This document shows positions 45,014-55,735 of a stretch of 64,000 nt of DNA, piece by piece. The position numbers and the translations under genes were made by a program. The notes under the pieces were generated by a model. It searched no databases and was not told the DNA's origin. It was given only the letters and a program-made list of their open reading frames with translations. The stretch's first letter is position 1, and each line of letters opens with the position of its first letter. The stretch covers positions 41,446 to 105,445 of the forward strand of contig NZ_JACDIT010000011.1 in the NCBI RefSeq assembly GCF_013839445.1, read 5' to 3'. This DNA comes from Chthonobacter albigriseus (lineage in GTDB: Bacteria; Pseudomonadota; Alphaproteobacteria; Rhizobiales; Pleomorphomonadaceae).

Positions 45014-45739
45014 GTGCAGCCCGCGGCGAGTCTCGACGAGCGGCTGGCCGACTGCCGGTCGCGCATCGCCGCGGCCGGGAGCGAGGCCAACCGGGTCGGC
45101 ATGGCGCGCTACGGCATTCGGACGGACAACGCCGCCGGCGCCGGTATTCCCGCACTGCGGGCCATCGCCCGCGATCACCGGCGCGATCACGCGCTCGCGC
45201 TCGCGCTGTGGGCCACCGGCGGCCATGAGGAACGGATCCTCGCCGGCATGGTGGAGGACGTCGCAGCCGCGACCCCGGCGCAACTCGATGCCTGGGTGGC
45301 GGACCTGGATTCCTGGGACGTCTGCGACCAGGTGGTGCCGCAGTTCGACCGGATCCCGGAAGCGCCGGACCTGCTGCTCCGCTGGGTCGCCGACGAGCGC
45401 GAGTTCGTCCGCCGCGCCGGCTTCGTGATGATCGCGGCCCGCGCGGTTCACGGCAAGGACATACCGGACGAGGCTTTCCTGCCCTATCTGGACCTGATCG
45501 AGGCGCATGCGGAAGACGACCGCAACTTCGTCTGCAAGGCGGTGAACTGGGCGCTGCGGCAGATCGGCAAGCGCTCGCCCGCGCTGCGTCTGCCCGCAGT
45601 CGCCTGTGCCGAACGGCTGATCGGGCGCGACAACCGAACCGCCCGCTGGATCGGCCGGGACGCCCGCCGGGAACTGACATCGCGCGCCGTCATCGAGCGG
45701 CAGGCGCGCGTACGAGCGAGAAAGGTAACGCACCGATGA
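45014..45739 (+). CDS. DNA alkylation repair protein (AlkD-like)
   Basis: A 241-residue HEAT-like helical protein, GTG start: RYGIRTDNAAGAGIPALRAI, DLDSWDVCDQVVPQFDRI (WDxCD), DEREFVRRAGFVMIAARAVH and DDRNFVCKAVNWALRQIGKR are AlkD signatures. It would excise alkylated bases. It is coupled with DUF971 by a four-base overlap and follows the oxidoreductase. Confidence 0.9.
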   Translation: MQPAASLDERLADCRSRIAAAGSEANRVGMARYGIRTDNAAGAGIPALRAIARDHRRDHALALALWATGGHEERILAGMVEDVAAATPAQLDAWVADLDSWDVCDQVVPQFDRIPEAPDLLLRWVADEREFVRRAGFVMIAARAVHGKDIPDEAFLPYLDLIEAHAEDDRNFVCKAVNWALRQIGKRSPALRLPAVACAERLIGRDNRTARWIGRDARRELTSRAVIERQARVRARKVTHR

Positions 45740-46098
45740 GCACCACGACCGCACCCTGGCCCACCGAGGTCCGCCTCAAGGCGGACAAGAAGACGCTGAC
45801 CGTCGCGTTCGACGACGGCCGGAGCTTCGACATTCCCGCCGAGCTGCTGCGCGTGCGTTCTCCGTCCGCCGAAGTGCAGGGGCACGGCGCCGGCCAGCGC
45901 CGCACCATCGGCGGCAAACGCAACGTTCAGATCCTCGGCGTCGAGCCGGTCGGCTCCTATGCCGTGCGGCTGCGGTTCGACGACATGCACGACACCGGGA
46001 TCTTCCCCTGGGGCCTGCTGCGCGAGATGGGCGAGCGCCGCGACGCCTTCTTCGAGGAGTATGTCGCCGAGCTGGCGGAAAAGGGCCTCAGCCGCTGA
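45736..46098 (+). CDS. DUF971 (GBBH-like N-terminal) family protein
   Basis: A 120-residue protein: WPTEVRLKADKKTLTVAFDD, RVRSPSAEVQGHG, ILGVEPVGSYAVRLRFDDMH and DTGIFPWGLLREMGERRDAF. The fold is that of the N-terminal domain of gamma-butyrobetaine hydroxylase and of proteins in Fe-S metabolism. The function is unknown. It is last in the oxidoreductase-AlkD operon. Confidence 0.87.
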   Translation: MSTTTAPWPTEVRLKADKKTLTVAFDDGRSFDIPAELLRVRSPSAEVQGHGAGQRRTIGGKRNVQILGVEPVGSYAVRLRFDDMHDTGIFPWGLLREMGERRDAFFEEYVAELAEKGLSR

Positions 46099-46107
46099 CC
46101 GCGACGA

Positions 46108-47307
46108 TCACTGGGAGACGTAGAGCGCTTCCAGCTTGCCGAAGATCTGCAGCATCGCCGCCTCGATCTCCTCGGGCGTGTCGCCGTGGGCAAAGTAGCC
46201 GGGCGACGCGCAGGCCATCAGGTTCGGCTCGATGTCCTTGAAGACCGGCGCGACGCTGCTGTTGAAGGGCGCGCTGTCGGTGGCTTCCAGGTAGCGAGTG
46301 TAGAGGATGGCGACCGTGTGGCCTTTGTCCTTCAGCCCCTGGCAAGCCTTGGGATCCACCGGTTTGACCTCGGTGAACGGAGCGCCGTGGATCTGCGAGT
46401 GGAGGCCGTCGGTGATCAGGATGATCGAGCTGTTCTGATCCTTCTTCGACGGTCCGAAGGTGGTCTCCAGGGTCGGAAAGAGAGTATCCAGGTCCGTCTG
46501 GGTGAGGTCGGTCGGGCCGACGCCGTAGCCGAGGTCGATGTCCTTCGCCGCCTTCCGCACCAGCGCAGGCGTGCCGTTGGAGATCTCCTGGACCTTGTAG
46601 AACGACTGGTTGAAGGCATAGAGGCCGATCTTGACCTTGTCGTCGAGGCCGCCCTTCTCGATCGAGTTCACGAGGGTCTCGATGGCGTCCCTGGCCACGT
46701 CGATGCGAAGCTTGACGTTCAGCGAACGCGCGACGGTCAGCGGATTCTCCGGACCGACGCTGGCGTCCGGCGTATGGCAGGCGAATTCGCAGCCGTAGTA
46801 GCCCGCGCGCATCTTGTCCCGGTCCGCTTCGGTCGCCGCCAGCCCCATGGAATCGGAGACGTCGACCACGATGGCGACCGAGCCTTCGCTCGTGCCGAGA
46901 TTCACGGCGGACAGGCCGCCCACGGTCTTCGTGGGAACCCCGATCAGGCCGCCGAAGCTCAGCGGCACGCTGCTCTCGAAAGTGACCTGGACGGCTGACG
47001 CCTTGCCCTTCTTGTCCTTCAGCAGCACCGGTTTCAGAAGCGTCACGGTGCCGAGGCCATGCGCGGAGAGATTGGCGTTGAAGGCGTGCGTGGCGGCCTC
47101 TTCGGCCTTCTTCTCGGTGCCTCCCTTGGCTGTGTAGGTCTTCGCGTAGGCGAGTGCCGCCGAATCTCCCGCACCCTGGATGACGCCCTTGGCCCGGTTC
47201 ATGGCCGTGAAATCCATCGCGAACCCGGCCACACCTGCCAGGACGAACAGCGAGATCGCAAAGACGACGGCGGTACCGCCCGAACGATCCGATGAGAATG
47301 GGCGCAT
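46108..47307 (-). CDS. TadG-like protein with von Willebrand factor A domain
   Basis: A 399-residue protein. The N-terminal segment (SDRSGGTAVVFAISLFVLAG) is the TadE/TadG pilin-like membrane anchor, and the rest is a periplasmic or surface vWA domain with the MIDAS start VVDVSDSMG and IILITDGLHSQ. It carries six cysteines, including GCEFACH. TadG-type proteins take part in Flp/Tad pilus systems, but many are scattered as here. It is divergent from the repeat-rich protein and shares its AT-rich promoter region. Confidence 0.85.
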   Translation of the reverse strand: MRPFSSDRSGGTAVVFAISLFVLAGVAGFAMDFTAMNRAKGVIQGAGDSAALAYAKTYTAKGGTEKKAEEAATHAFNANLSAHGLGTVTLLKPVLLKDKKGKASAVQVTFESSVPLSFGGLIGVPTKTVGGLSAVNLGTSEGSVAIVVDVSDSMGLAATEADRDKMRAGYYGCEFACHTPDASVGPENPLTVARSLNVKLRIDVARDAIETLVNSIEKGGLDDKVKIGLYAFNQSFYKVQEISNGTPALVRKAAKDIDLGYGVGPTDLTQTDLDTLFPTLETTFGPSKKDQNSSIILITDGLHSQIHGAPFTEVKPVDPKACQGLKDKGHTVAILYTRYLEATDSAPFNSSVAPVFKDIEPNLMACASPGYFAHGDTPEEIEAAMLQIFGKLEALYVSQ

Positions 47308-47540
47308 GCAGGTGCCTCCGGGCCAGGACGCCGGAGTATCGCAAATTCTACCCTAAATATGTATGAACTGCCAGGGGATAGACCGCTTTGGAGCCGTCTG
47401 CAACCTCCCGGTGGAAACTGCTCAATTAACTTTAATTTCTAAGGTAAACAGCCGGTATACGTTTATCTAACATTGTTACAACTTGCGAGAGATTTCTTGG
47501 AGTGGCATCGATAACAGGGTATTAACAAAGAGGTCACGCC

Positions 47541-49067
47541 ATGACGCTCCGTAATTCTTTTATCGCTGTTTTGCTGGCATCCAGTGCAATCATGCCGTTT
47601 GGCATCACGTCGTCGCACGCCGCCGTCACCGACCGGCTCTGCGACAATGCATGGGCCCAAATCTTCCTGCCGCAGTGCCACGAGGAGGTGACAGGCTCGA
47701 TTGACACGTCCGCCAAGCCCACTTCGGAGAACAAGGCGTCTGCCGGCCCGTCCGTCAAGACCGTGCCACCGGCAGACGAGGACGACAAGGTCGTGGTCGT
47801 GGTCCCCGATGAGGAAACCGCCACCCCCGGTGACGAGACCGGCGGCGACGACGAGGTGACCCCGGGCGACGAAATCGGCGGCGACGACGAGGTGACCCCG
47901 GGCGACGAGACCGACGGCGACGACGAGGTGACCCCGGGCGACGAGACCGGCGGCGACGACGAGGTGACCCCGGGCGACGAGACCGACGGCGACGACGAGG
48001 CGACCCCGGGCGAAGAGACCGGCGGCGACGACGAGGCGACCCCCGGCGACGAGACCGGCGGCGACGACGAGGCGACAGCTGAAGATCCTGATGAACCCTT
48101 CGACTTCGCAGGGTACTGGAACTCGCTGCGAGACTACGTGACGACCTATGCCCCCACGGGTATCTGGAGCATGGAAGAAGTCGCGGTCATTGTCGACGAA
48201 CTATACTTCAAGGGACTCGAGGAAACGACGACCGGGCCGGACCTCGACCGCCTTTATGAGGAACGTGTGAAGCAGCGGGTCGCCGAACTCGACGCTCAGG
48301 GCAAGATCGATGCGGACGAAGCAACATGGAACTTCCCGGAAGAAGAGTTGCAGGAAAAAAAGGAACGGATTCGCGAGATCATCGAAGGAGATAGCCCTGA
48401 AAATCTTTGGAGTGAGGAAGAACTTGATCAGCTGACAGAAGAGTTGGCCTCTCTTTATGTGAAGGTTACAAGCACAGCGGAAGATTTGGACGGGCTCCTG
48501 CAGAAGCGTATCCAGGAGAAGCTGGCCAGCCTCGAGGAGCAGGAAGAGCCCGTCGCGGCTGTCGAGGAAGCTCCGGCCGTTGCAGCCTTCGCGACCGTTG
48601 CGATCGAGGATGAGATCGTGACGCCCGCCGAGGATCCGGCGGCTCCGCCCGCTGACAGCGATGCGGCTGCGGACGAGGAGGTTCCGGCCGCCGAACCGAC
48701 CGCGGCAGCGGACGAAGTGCCTGCCACCGAACAGCCCGCGGAAAGCACCGAGGCCCCGGCCACCGAACAGCCCGCGGAAAGCACCGAGGCCCCGGCCGCG
48801 GAACAGCCGACCGAGAGCATCGAGGCCCCGGCCACGGAACAGCCCGCGGAAAGCACCCAGGCTCCGGCCGCCGAACAGCCCGCGGAAAGCACCGAGGCTC
48901 CGTCGGACGGCGGAAACGAGCCGGCCGCGAGCGAGACGTCGTCCGAGAGCAGCGCGTCCGAGACCGACTCCTCGTCCGCTTCCGACAGCGGCGACAGCGG
49001 CTCCTCGTCGGAGAGCGGCGGATCGGAAAGCGAGTCGTCGTCGAACGAGGGTTCGAGCGAAAGCTGA
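47541..49067 (+). CDS. Acidic repeat-rich exported protein of unknown function
   Basis: A 508-residue protein I do not recognise. The ATG follows AAAGAGGTCACGCC. A signal peptide ends near SSHA-AVT. Then come DRLCDNAWAQIFLPQCHEEV (two cysteines), seven tandem copies of a 12-residue TPGDETGGDDEV-like unit (residues 95-178), and two related helical modules of about 46 residues (209-254 and 290-335, about 17 identical positions without gaps; both begin WS-x-EE). Five tandem ATEQPAESTEAP-like units (395-454) and a Ser/Gly/Glu tail follow. It is strongly acidic. Part of the second module is much lower in GC than its neighbours. An export-linked envelope or adhesin-like role is possible; calcium binding by the Asp-rich repeats is speculation. 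Confidence 0.85.
   Translation: MTLRNSFIAVLLASSAIMPFGITSSHAAVTDRLCDNAWAQIFLPQCHEEVTGSIDTSAKPTSENKASAGPSVKTVPPADEDDKVVVVVPDEETATPGDETGGDDEVTPGDEIGGDDEVTPGDETDGDDEVTPGDETGGDDEVTPGDETDGDDEATPGEETGGDDEATPGDETGGDDEATAEDPDEPFDFAGYWNSLRDYVTTYAPTGIWSMEEVAVIVDELYFKGLEETTTGPDLDRLYEERVKQRVAELDAQGKIDADEATWNFPEEELQEKKERIREIIEGDSPENLWSEEELDQLTEELASLYVKVTSTAEDLDGLLQKRIQEKLASLEEQEEPVAAVEEAPAVAAFATVAIEDEIVTPAEDPAAPPADSDAAADEEVPAAEPTAAADEVPATEQPAESTEAPATEQPAESTEAPAAEQPTESIEAPATEQPAESTQAPAAEQPAESTEAPSDGGNEPAASETSSESSASETDSSSASDSGDSGSSSESGGSESESSSNEGSSES
47823..48074 (+). repeat. 36-bp tandem repeat, seven copies (TPGDETGGDDEV unit)
   Basis: Seven in-frame 36-base units encode TPGDE-T/I-G/D-GDDE-V/A with few substitutions. 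High DNA identity between adjacent copies suggests recent slippage or recombination, so copy number may vary between strains. Confidence 0.9.
48723..48902 (+). repeat. 36-bp tandem repeat, five copies (ATEQPAESTEAP unit)
   Basis: Five in-frame 36-base units encode A-T/A-EQP-A/T-ES-T/I-E/Q-AP. The period equals that of the acidic repeat upstream in the same gene, although the sequences are unrelated. Confidence 0.9.
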
Positions 49068-49107
49068 TCCGCGCCACCCGCGGGCGGCCGCATCTCCCGC
49101 CCCTGCA

Positions 49108-49150
49108 AACGAAAAGAGCCCCGGCCACAGGCCGGGGCTCATCGTTTTGC
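49108..49150. terminator. Bidirectional terminator after the repeat-rich gene
   Basis: GAGCCCCGGCC (49116-49126) and GGCCGGGGCTC (49130-49140) make an 11-bp stem with an ACA loop. It is flanked by AAACGAAAA and ATCGTTTT, so it can end transcription of both the repeat-rich gene and the convergent L,D-transpeptidase gene. Confidence 0.88.
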
Positions 49151-49165
49151 TAATGGGTCGCCCGA

Positions 49166-49762
49166 TCAGCGGACGACGACGACCTTGGTGCCGACGCCGA
49201 CGTGCTCGTAGAGGTCGGCCACGTCGTCGTTGGTCATGCGGATGCAACCGGACGACACCGCCTGGCCGATGGTCCAGGGCTCAGCGGTCCCGTGGATGCG
49301 GTAGATGGTCGAGCCGATGTACATGGCGCGCGAGCCGAGCGGGTTATCCGGGCCGCCGGGCATGTGGTAGGGCAGGTCGGGCTGCCGCTTGCGCATCGCC
49401 GGCGGCGGCGTCCAGCCCGGCCATTCGGCCTTGCGGGTGATGTGGTGCGTGCCCGACCAGGTGAAGCCCGGACGGCCGACGCCGATGCCGTACTTGAGCG
49501 CCTTGCCGTCGCCGAGCACGTAGTAGAGACGCCGCTCGGTCGTGTTGACGACGATGGTGCCCTTGCGGTGCGGCCCGTCGTAGGAGATCAGTTCCCGCTT
49601 GACCGGGCTCTCCATGAGGCGCTTGGAGGGAGACTTCTTGATCACCTCGAACTTGCCGGTCGAGGGATCGTAGAAGCGGACGGTGCCGTCTTCCGCGAGG
49701 GCGGCGCCGGCAAAAAGGGACGCGATCAGAACACCCGAAATCAGAGAGATCGTTTTACGCAT
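49166..49762 (-). CDS. L,D-transpeptidase (YkuD domain)
   Basis: A 198-residue exported protein. A signal peptide (MRKTISLISGVLIASLFAGAALA) precedes a YkuD domain with IVVNTTERRLYYVLGDGKAL, the conserved His in YRIHGTAEPW and the catalytic cysteine motif VSSGCIRMTNDDVADL. It makes 3-3 crosslinks in peptidoglycan or attaches outer-membrane proteins to it. It stands alone, ending at the shared terminator. Confidence 0.93.
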   Translation of the reverse strand: MRKTISLISGVLIASLFAGAALAEDGTVRFYDPSTGKFEVIKKSPSKRLMESPVKRELISYDGPHRKGTIVVNTTERRLYYVLGDGKALKYGIGVGRPGFTWSGTHHITRKAEWPGWTPPPAMRKRQPDLPYHMPGGPDNPLGSRAMYIGSTIYRIHGTAEPWTIGQAVSSGCIRMTNDDVADLYEHVGVGTKVVVVR

Positions 49763-50063
49763 CGTTCCGAGCCAATATGTGTGGGTCGACGGCTGGCTGC
49801 CGAGCCATGCGGATCACCTCTCCGGAAAACGAGTTCCCCGTTCGGTGGCCACTGGGAGCCTGGAAGTTGCGCCGCTCGCGTTGACGATGACGACCCCGAC
49901 GGGCGGGATCAAGCGTGTTCTAACAGGTCGCGGTTAATACCCGGCGAACAACACTCGCTGTTGCCGCTCTGCAACGCCCAAAGTCTTGGAAAATCTAAGA
50001 ATTTCGGCTCAAAATACACTCTTTGTTAGGGTTTATCTTGATTAACCGGATTCTTGCAGGTCC
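49763..50063. other. Intergenic region upstream of the L,D-transpeptidase
   Basis: About 300 bases with no supported gene. They should include the transpeptidase promoter. An AT-rich patch around 49985-50055 lies toward the fumarase side. No RNA motif was recognised. Confidence 0.45.
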
Positions 50064-50102
50064 GGCCCGTGCTGGCGTGGACCGCGCCACGCCCGCACGG
50101 CC
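50064..50102 (-). terminator. Hairpin downstream of fumarase
   Basis: GGCCCGTGCTGGCGTGG (50064-50080) can pair with CCACGCCCGCACGGCC (50087-50102), with one bulge. It lies eight bases after the fumarase stop on the minus strand. There is no clear U-run, so it may be a Rho-assisted or mRNA-protecting hairpin. Confidence 0.55.
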
Positions 50103-50109
50103 GAATCGC

Positions 50110-51732
<1,623 letters not shown>

Positions 51733-51888
51733 GGGGCTCTCCGGAGGGAAGCGGGGATGCATGTGGCGTCGTTTTAGCCCCCGACGTCCCGCAGGCCAAG
51801 GGCAGGGGAGCCAGACCTTTGGCGCAGGACGGGTTGTTGCGGACTTGCCAAGGCCGGGCCGAGGCAACACTTGATAAGGGCAAGTGGA

Positions 51889-52251
51889 GTGGTGCCGGTG
51901 TTCGCCTGGTTGCGCGTTCTCGTCCTCTCGATCGTCCTGACGCTGGGTCTCGCCCCGGCGCCGGCCGGTGCGGCCGTGATGGCCGGGTGCGGGGAATCGC
52001 ATGGGCAAGCCATGGACCACGCCGTGATGCACGACGGGCACCACGGGCAGGATACCCAGCCGCAGAGCGGAAAGACGCCGGCGCAGGCGATGCCCGACTG
52101 CTGCACCTGCTGCCTGCAGGCGACGACGCCCCTGGTTCCGACCTTTGGCCTTCACCGCCCCGTTCTGGCGGTCTTCATTCCGGTTTCACCGACGGAAATG
52201 GTCGGCATCGCACCCGAGCCCGTGCCGCCGCCCCCCAAGGTCCGCGCCTGA
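51889..52251 (+). CDS. Small exported Cys/His-rich protein (DUF2946-like)
   Basis: About 120 residues. A hydrophobic signal ([20 protein letters not shown]) leads to a His-rich stretch ([19 protein letters not shown]) and DCCTCC, then a proline-rich tail. This resembles DUF2946-type proteins that accompany copper resistance genes. The next gene encodes a DUF305 protein, often copper-linked, which supports a metal role. The start is uncertain: GTGs at 51889 and 51892 and a TTG at 51871. Confidence 0.65.
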   Translation: MVPVFAWLRVLVLSIVLTLGLAPAPAGAAVMAGCGESHGQAMDHAVMHDGHHGQDTQPQSGKTPAQAMPDCCTCCLQATTPLVPTFGLHRPVLAVFIPVSPTEMVGIAPEPVPPPPKVRA

Positions 52252-52309
52252 TCATTCCGATACCGCCGCATTTCCGCGGCATGATCTTCGATCAGCAAGG
52301 ACAGACATC

Positions 52310-52753
52310 ATGAAAACCAAGGTTCTCCTCGGCGCAGTCGCGCTCGCGCTCGTGTTCGCCGCCGCTCCCGTCGTCGCCCAGATGAAGCACGGCGAGATGG
52401 ACCACTCCGGCCACGACATGGGCCAGGGCGAGATGCAGGGCGGCATGCACGGCGACGGCATGGGCCAGATGAATATGGGTGCGCCCAAAGGGGACGACAG
52501 CCAGTCGTCCAAGGACTATGCGGCCGCCAACGCCAAGATGCACCAGGCCATGGATATCGTCTTCACCGGTGACAGTGACGTCGACTTCGTGAAGGGCATG
52601 ATTGCCCACCACCAGGGTGCCATCGACATGGCTGAAGTCGTCCTCCAACACGGCAAGGACCCGGAGATCCGCACGCTCGCCGAGGGCATCATCAAGGCCC
52701 AGCGCGGCGAGATCGCCATGATGCAGAAGTGGCTCGCCGACAAGGGCAAGTGA
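52310..52753 (+). CDS. DUF305 family periplasmic protein (CopM-like)
   Basis: A 147-residue exported protein. Signal peptide MKTKVLLGAVALALVFAAAP, then a Met/His-rich segment (MKHGEMDHSGHDMGQGEMQG) and the DUF305 ferritin-like helices (VDFVKGMIAHHQGAIDMAEV and LAEGIIKAQRGEIAMMQKWL). Family members bind copper in the periplasm. The ATG follows CAAGGACAGACATC. It is probably co-transcribed with the upstream Cys/His-rich protein. Confidence 0.9.
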   Translation: MKTKVLLGAVALALVFAAAPVVAQMKHGEMDHSGHDMGQGEMQGGMHGDGMGQMNMGAPKGDDSQSSKDYAAANAKMHQAMDIVFTGDSDVDFVKGMIAHHQGAIDMAEVVLQHGKDPEIRTLAEGIIKAQRGEIAMMQKWLADKGK

Positions 52754-52767
52754 CGCCCTGACACTTC

Positions 52768-52802
52768 GGGGAGCCGCGCCGGCGATCGCGGCGCGGTTCC
52801 CC
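52768..52802. terminator. Bidirectional terminator between DUF305 and Lrp-type regulator
   Basis: A 14-bp stem with one G:T-type mismatch (52768-52781 with 52789-52802) and a 7-base loop lies between two convergent genes. The stem is very GC-rich (GGGGAGCCGCGCCG arm). Confidence 0.75.
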
Positions 52803-52806
52803 CGCC

Positions 52807-53244
52807 TCACTTCAGTTCGCTGAGCAGGATGCTGGTCTCCGACGCGGAGACGCCCTTCACGCCGCGGATCTCGTGCAGCACGCTGTCGAGCGTGGCGAGA
52901 TCGCCGGTGTTGATCTCCACGACGAGATCCCAGCGACCGTTGGTGGAATGCACCCGGCCGACGTCCGGCATGCGTTTCAGGGCACCGACGACCGCCTTGG
53001 TGTCGGCCGACCGCACCTCCAGCGACGTGATCGCCCGAACAGCCCCGGCCTCCGCGTCGCCGCGCAGGCGGATGGTGAAGCCGCGCAGGATCCCCGACGA
53101 CATCAGCTTGTCGATCCGGTTCTGAACCGTTCCGCGTGAAACGGAGAGCCGCTTCGCCAGCGTAGAGGTGGGAAGCCGCGCGTCGTCCCGCAGCATCTGG
53201 ATGAGGCCGCGGTCGATGTCGTCGAGAATGGCCGGATCGATCAC
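52807..53244 (-). CDS. Lrp/AsnC family regulator, divergent from arginase
   Basis: A 145-residue protein, GTG start. The winged helix (LDDIDRGLIQMLRDDARLPT and LSVSRGTVQNRIDKLMSSGI) is followed by a RAM domain (RAITSLEVRSADTKAVVGAL). It is divergent from arginase and ornithine aminotransferase, a common arrangement for Lrp-like activators of arginine catabolism. It likely senses arginine or ornithine and also controls itself. Confidence 0.9.
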   Translation of the reverse strand: MIDPAILDDIDRGLIQMLRDDARLPTSTLAKRLSVSRGTVQNRIDKLMSSGILRGFTIRLRGDAEAGAVRAITSLEVRSADTKAVVGALKRMPDVGRVHSTNGRWDLVVEINTGDLATLDSVLHEIRGVKGVSASETSILLSELK

Positions 53245-53263
53245 TCTGTCAGTCTCCTATGCC

Positions 53264-53287
53264 ATTTCGCCAGAATACCGGGCAAAT
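53264..53287. promoter_or_regulatory. Possible Lrp-type operator between regulator and arginase
   Basis: ATTTCGCC (53264-53271) and GGGCAAAT (53280-53287) form an imperfect dyad with ATTT/AAAT ends, the general look of Lrp/AsnC sites. It lies 20 bases upstream of the regulator start and 84 bases upstream of arginase. Confidence 0.35.
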
Positions 53288-53370
53288 CGTAACACATCGC
53301 TCGCTTTTTGTTGGCGCGGATTTCGCGCACGCTGAGGCCTCTGATCACGGCAGGCGAGGGACCGATCTCC

Positions 53371-54339
53371 ATGACGATTGCAAGCGGCGGCTTTCCGCGG
53401 GATGTACGCCCGGCGCGGGTCTCGATCCTCGGCATCCCGTCCGAGAAGGGCGCGGGCACGGCGGGCACGCTGATGGGCCCGGCCGCGATGCGGACCGCCG
53501 GCCTGCCGGCGCTGCTGACCGAGCTCGGCTACATCGTCGACGACCACGGCGACATGCTGCAGCCCGCGCCGGTGACGCCCGCGATGGCGGCTGATGCCGC
53601 GGCGCGCTGCCTGAACCTCCCTGAGATCACCGCCTGGACCCGCGCCATCGACGCCGAAGCCTATCGCCTCGCCCGCGACGGCGGCGTGCCGGTGTTCCTG
53701 GGCGGCGACCATTCGCTGTCGATGGGCACCATCGCCGGCGTTGCCCGGCGCTGTGCCGAGACCGGCAAGGAACTGGTCGTGCTCTGGCTCGACGCCCATG
53801 CCGACTACAACACACCCGCCACCACGCCGTCCGGCAACATGCATGGCATGTCGCTCGCCTACCTCTGCGGCGAGGCGAGCCTGGCGCCACTGGCCGCCAC
53901 CGCCTTCCCGCTCCTGAAGCCGGAGAACCTCCACATCTTCGGCGTACGCTCGGTGGATCGCGACGAGCGCCGCGCGCTGCACGAGGCCGGCGTCGACGTC
54001 ACCGACATGCGCCTGATCGACGAGGAGGGCGTGCCGGTCCTGCTGCGCCGGATCCTCGGCGAGCTGAAGGGGCGAAACGTCCACCTCCACGTCAGCCTGG
54101 ACGCCGACTTCCTGGACCCCTCGCTCGCACCGGGGACCGGCACGACCGTGCTGGGCGGAACGACCTACCGCGAGGCGCACCTGGTCATGGAGATGATCCA
54201 CGACTGCGGTCTGCTCGGCTCGCTCGACATCGTGGAACTGAACCCTTTCCTCGACGAGCGCGGCCGCACCGCCAAGCTCCTCTGCGACCTCGCCGGCAGC
54301 CTGTTCGGGCTGACCGTGCTCCACCGCCAGCCAGCGTGA
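53371..54339 (+). CDS. rocF: Arginase
   Basis: A 322-residue arginase: [20 protein letters not shown], the Mn ligands in [20 protein letters not shown] and [17 protein letters not shown], and [11 protein letters not shown]. It hydrolyses arginine to ornithine and urea. The ATG at 53371 follows GGCGAGGGACCGATCTCC. It is followed by ornithine aminotransferase, giving the arginase route of arginine catabolism. Confidence 0.94.
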   Translation: MTIASGGFPRDVRPARVSILGIPSEKGAGTAGTLMGPAAMRTAGLPALLTELGYIVDDHGDMLQPAPVTPAMAADAAARCLNLPEITAWTRAIDAEAYRLARDGGVPVFLGGDHSLSMGTIAGVARRCAETGKELVVLWLDAHADYNTPATTPSGNMHGMSLAYLCGEASLAPLAATAFPLLKPENLHIFGVRSVDRDERRALHEAGVDVTDMRLIDEEGVPVLLRRILGELKGRNVHLHVSLDADFLDPSLAPGTGTTVLGGTTYREAHLVMEMIHDCGLLGSLDIVELNPFLDERGRTAKLLCDLAGSLFGLTVLHRQPA

Positions 54340-54398
54340 CGGGCCACTCGCGCGGACCAACGACAAAGAAGCCGAACCTCATGCTCAAGGACTCGCCC

Positions 54399-55610
54399 AT
54401 GACCCTCCACACCACCGACTTCATCGACATCGAGCACCGGCTCGGCGCGCACAACTACAAACCGCTCGACGTGGTCCTGACCCGGGGCGAGCGGGTCTGG
54501 GTGTGGGACGTCGACGGCAACCGCTACCTGGACTGCCTGTCGGCCTATTCGGCGGTGAACCAGGGCCATTGCCACCCGAAGATCCTGGCCGCGATGGTGG
54601 AGCAGGCCGGCAAGCTGACGCTCACCTCGCGCGCTTTCCGCAACGACCAGCTGGCGCTGCTTTATGAAGAGCTCGCCGCGCTTACCGACAGCCACAAGGT
54701 GCTGCCGATGAACTCCGGCGCCGAGGCCGTGGAGACGGCGATCAAGGCCGTTCGCAAGTGGGGCTACGAGGTGAAGGGCGTACCGGACGGGCAGGCGGAG
54801 ATCATCGTCGCCTCCGACAACTTTCATGGCCGGACGCTCGGCATCGTCTCCTTCTCCACCGATCCGGACGCCCGTGGCGGCTTCGGCCCCTTCGCGCCGG
54901 GCTTCAAGGTGGTGCCCTTCGGCGATGCCGACGCGCTGGAGGCGGCGATCGGCCCCAACACGGTCGCCTTCCTGGTGGAGCCGATCCAGGGCGAGGCCGG
55001 CGTCATGATCCCGCCCGCGGGCTACTTCAAGCGCGTCCGCGAGATCTGCACGGCCCGCCAGGTGACGCTGATCCTCGACGAGATCCAGACCGGCCTCGGC
55101 CGCACCGGCAAGCTGCTGGCGGAGGAGCACGAGGGCATCGTCGCCGACGTCACCCTGATCGGCAAGGCGCTGTCCGGCGGCTTCTATCCGGTCTCCGCGG
55201 TGCTCTCCAACACCGACGTGCTCGGGACGTTGAAGCCAGGCCAGCACGGCTCCACTTTCGGCGGCAACCCGCTCGCTTGCGCGGTCGCACGCGCGGCGCT
55301 GAAGGTGCTGACGGATGAGGACATGATCGGCAACTCCGAGCGCATGGGCGCCTACTTCAAGGCCGGGCTCGCCGACATCCGCTCCAACCTCGTCAAGGAG
55401 GTGCGCGGCCGCGGCCTGATGCTCGCCGTCGAACTGCACCCGGAGGCCGGCGGCGCCCGCCGGATCGTGGAGGACCTGCGCGCCCGCGGCGTCCTCGCCA
55501 AGGACACCCATGGCCACACCATCCGGATCGCGCCGCCGCTGGTGGTGACCCGCGACGAGGTGGACTGGGCGCTGGAGCGCTTCCGGGAGGCGCTCACCGC
55601 CGCGGCGTGA
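54399..55610 (+). CDS. rocD: Ornithine-oxo-acid aminotransferase
   Basis: A 403-residue class III PLP aminotransferase: [80 protein letters not shown], the PLP lysine in [17 protein letters not shown] and [13 protein letters not shown]. It converts ornithine to glutamate semialdehyde. The ATG at 54399 follows AAGGACTCGCCC; upstream in-frame starts at 54336 and 54381 exist, the first overlapping the arginase stop. Confidence 0.94.
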   Translation: MTLHTTDFIDIEHRLGAHNYKPLDVVLTRGERVWVWDVDGNRYLDCLSAYSAVNQGHCHPKILAAMVEQAGKLTLTSRAFRNDQLALLYEELAALTDSHKVLPMNSGAEAVETAIKAVRKWGYEVKGVPDGQAEIIVASDNFHGRTLGIVSFSTDPDARGGFGPFAPGFKVVPFGDADALEAAIGPNTVAFLVEPIQGEAGVMIPPAGYFKRVREICTARQVTLILDEIQTGLGRTGKLLAEEHEGIVADVTLIGKALSGGFYPVSAVLSNTDVLGTLKPGQHGSTFGGNPLACAVARAALKVLTDEDMIGNSERMGAYFKAGLADIRSNLVKEVRGRGLMLAVELHPEAGGARRIVEDLRARGVLAKDTHGHTIRIAPPLVVTRDEVDWALERFREALTAAA

Positions 55611-55735
55611 CGGTCGGTCGTAGGAACACGGCCTTCCCATACCGTGGCATGAATGTGATCATGGGCGCGGGGGGCGATTGGACCCGGCCGCCGGACCAGC
55701 GTGGGACGGCCGGCCGAGACGGGGCTGGTCGCCTG

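Noticed and set aside
47823..48074. Regular 36-base repeats resembling a CRISPR array by period
   Set aside because: The units are contiguous without spacers, in frame and encode protein repeats; no cas genes are present.
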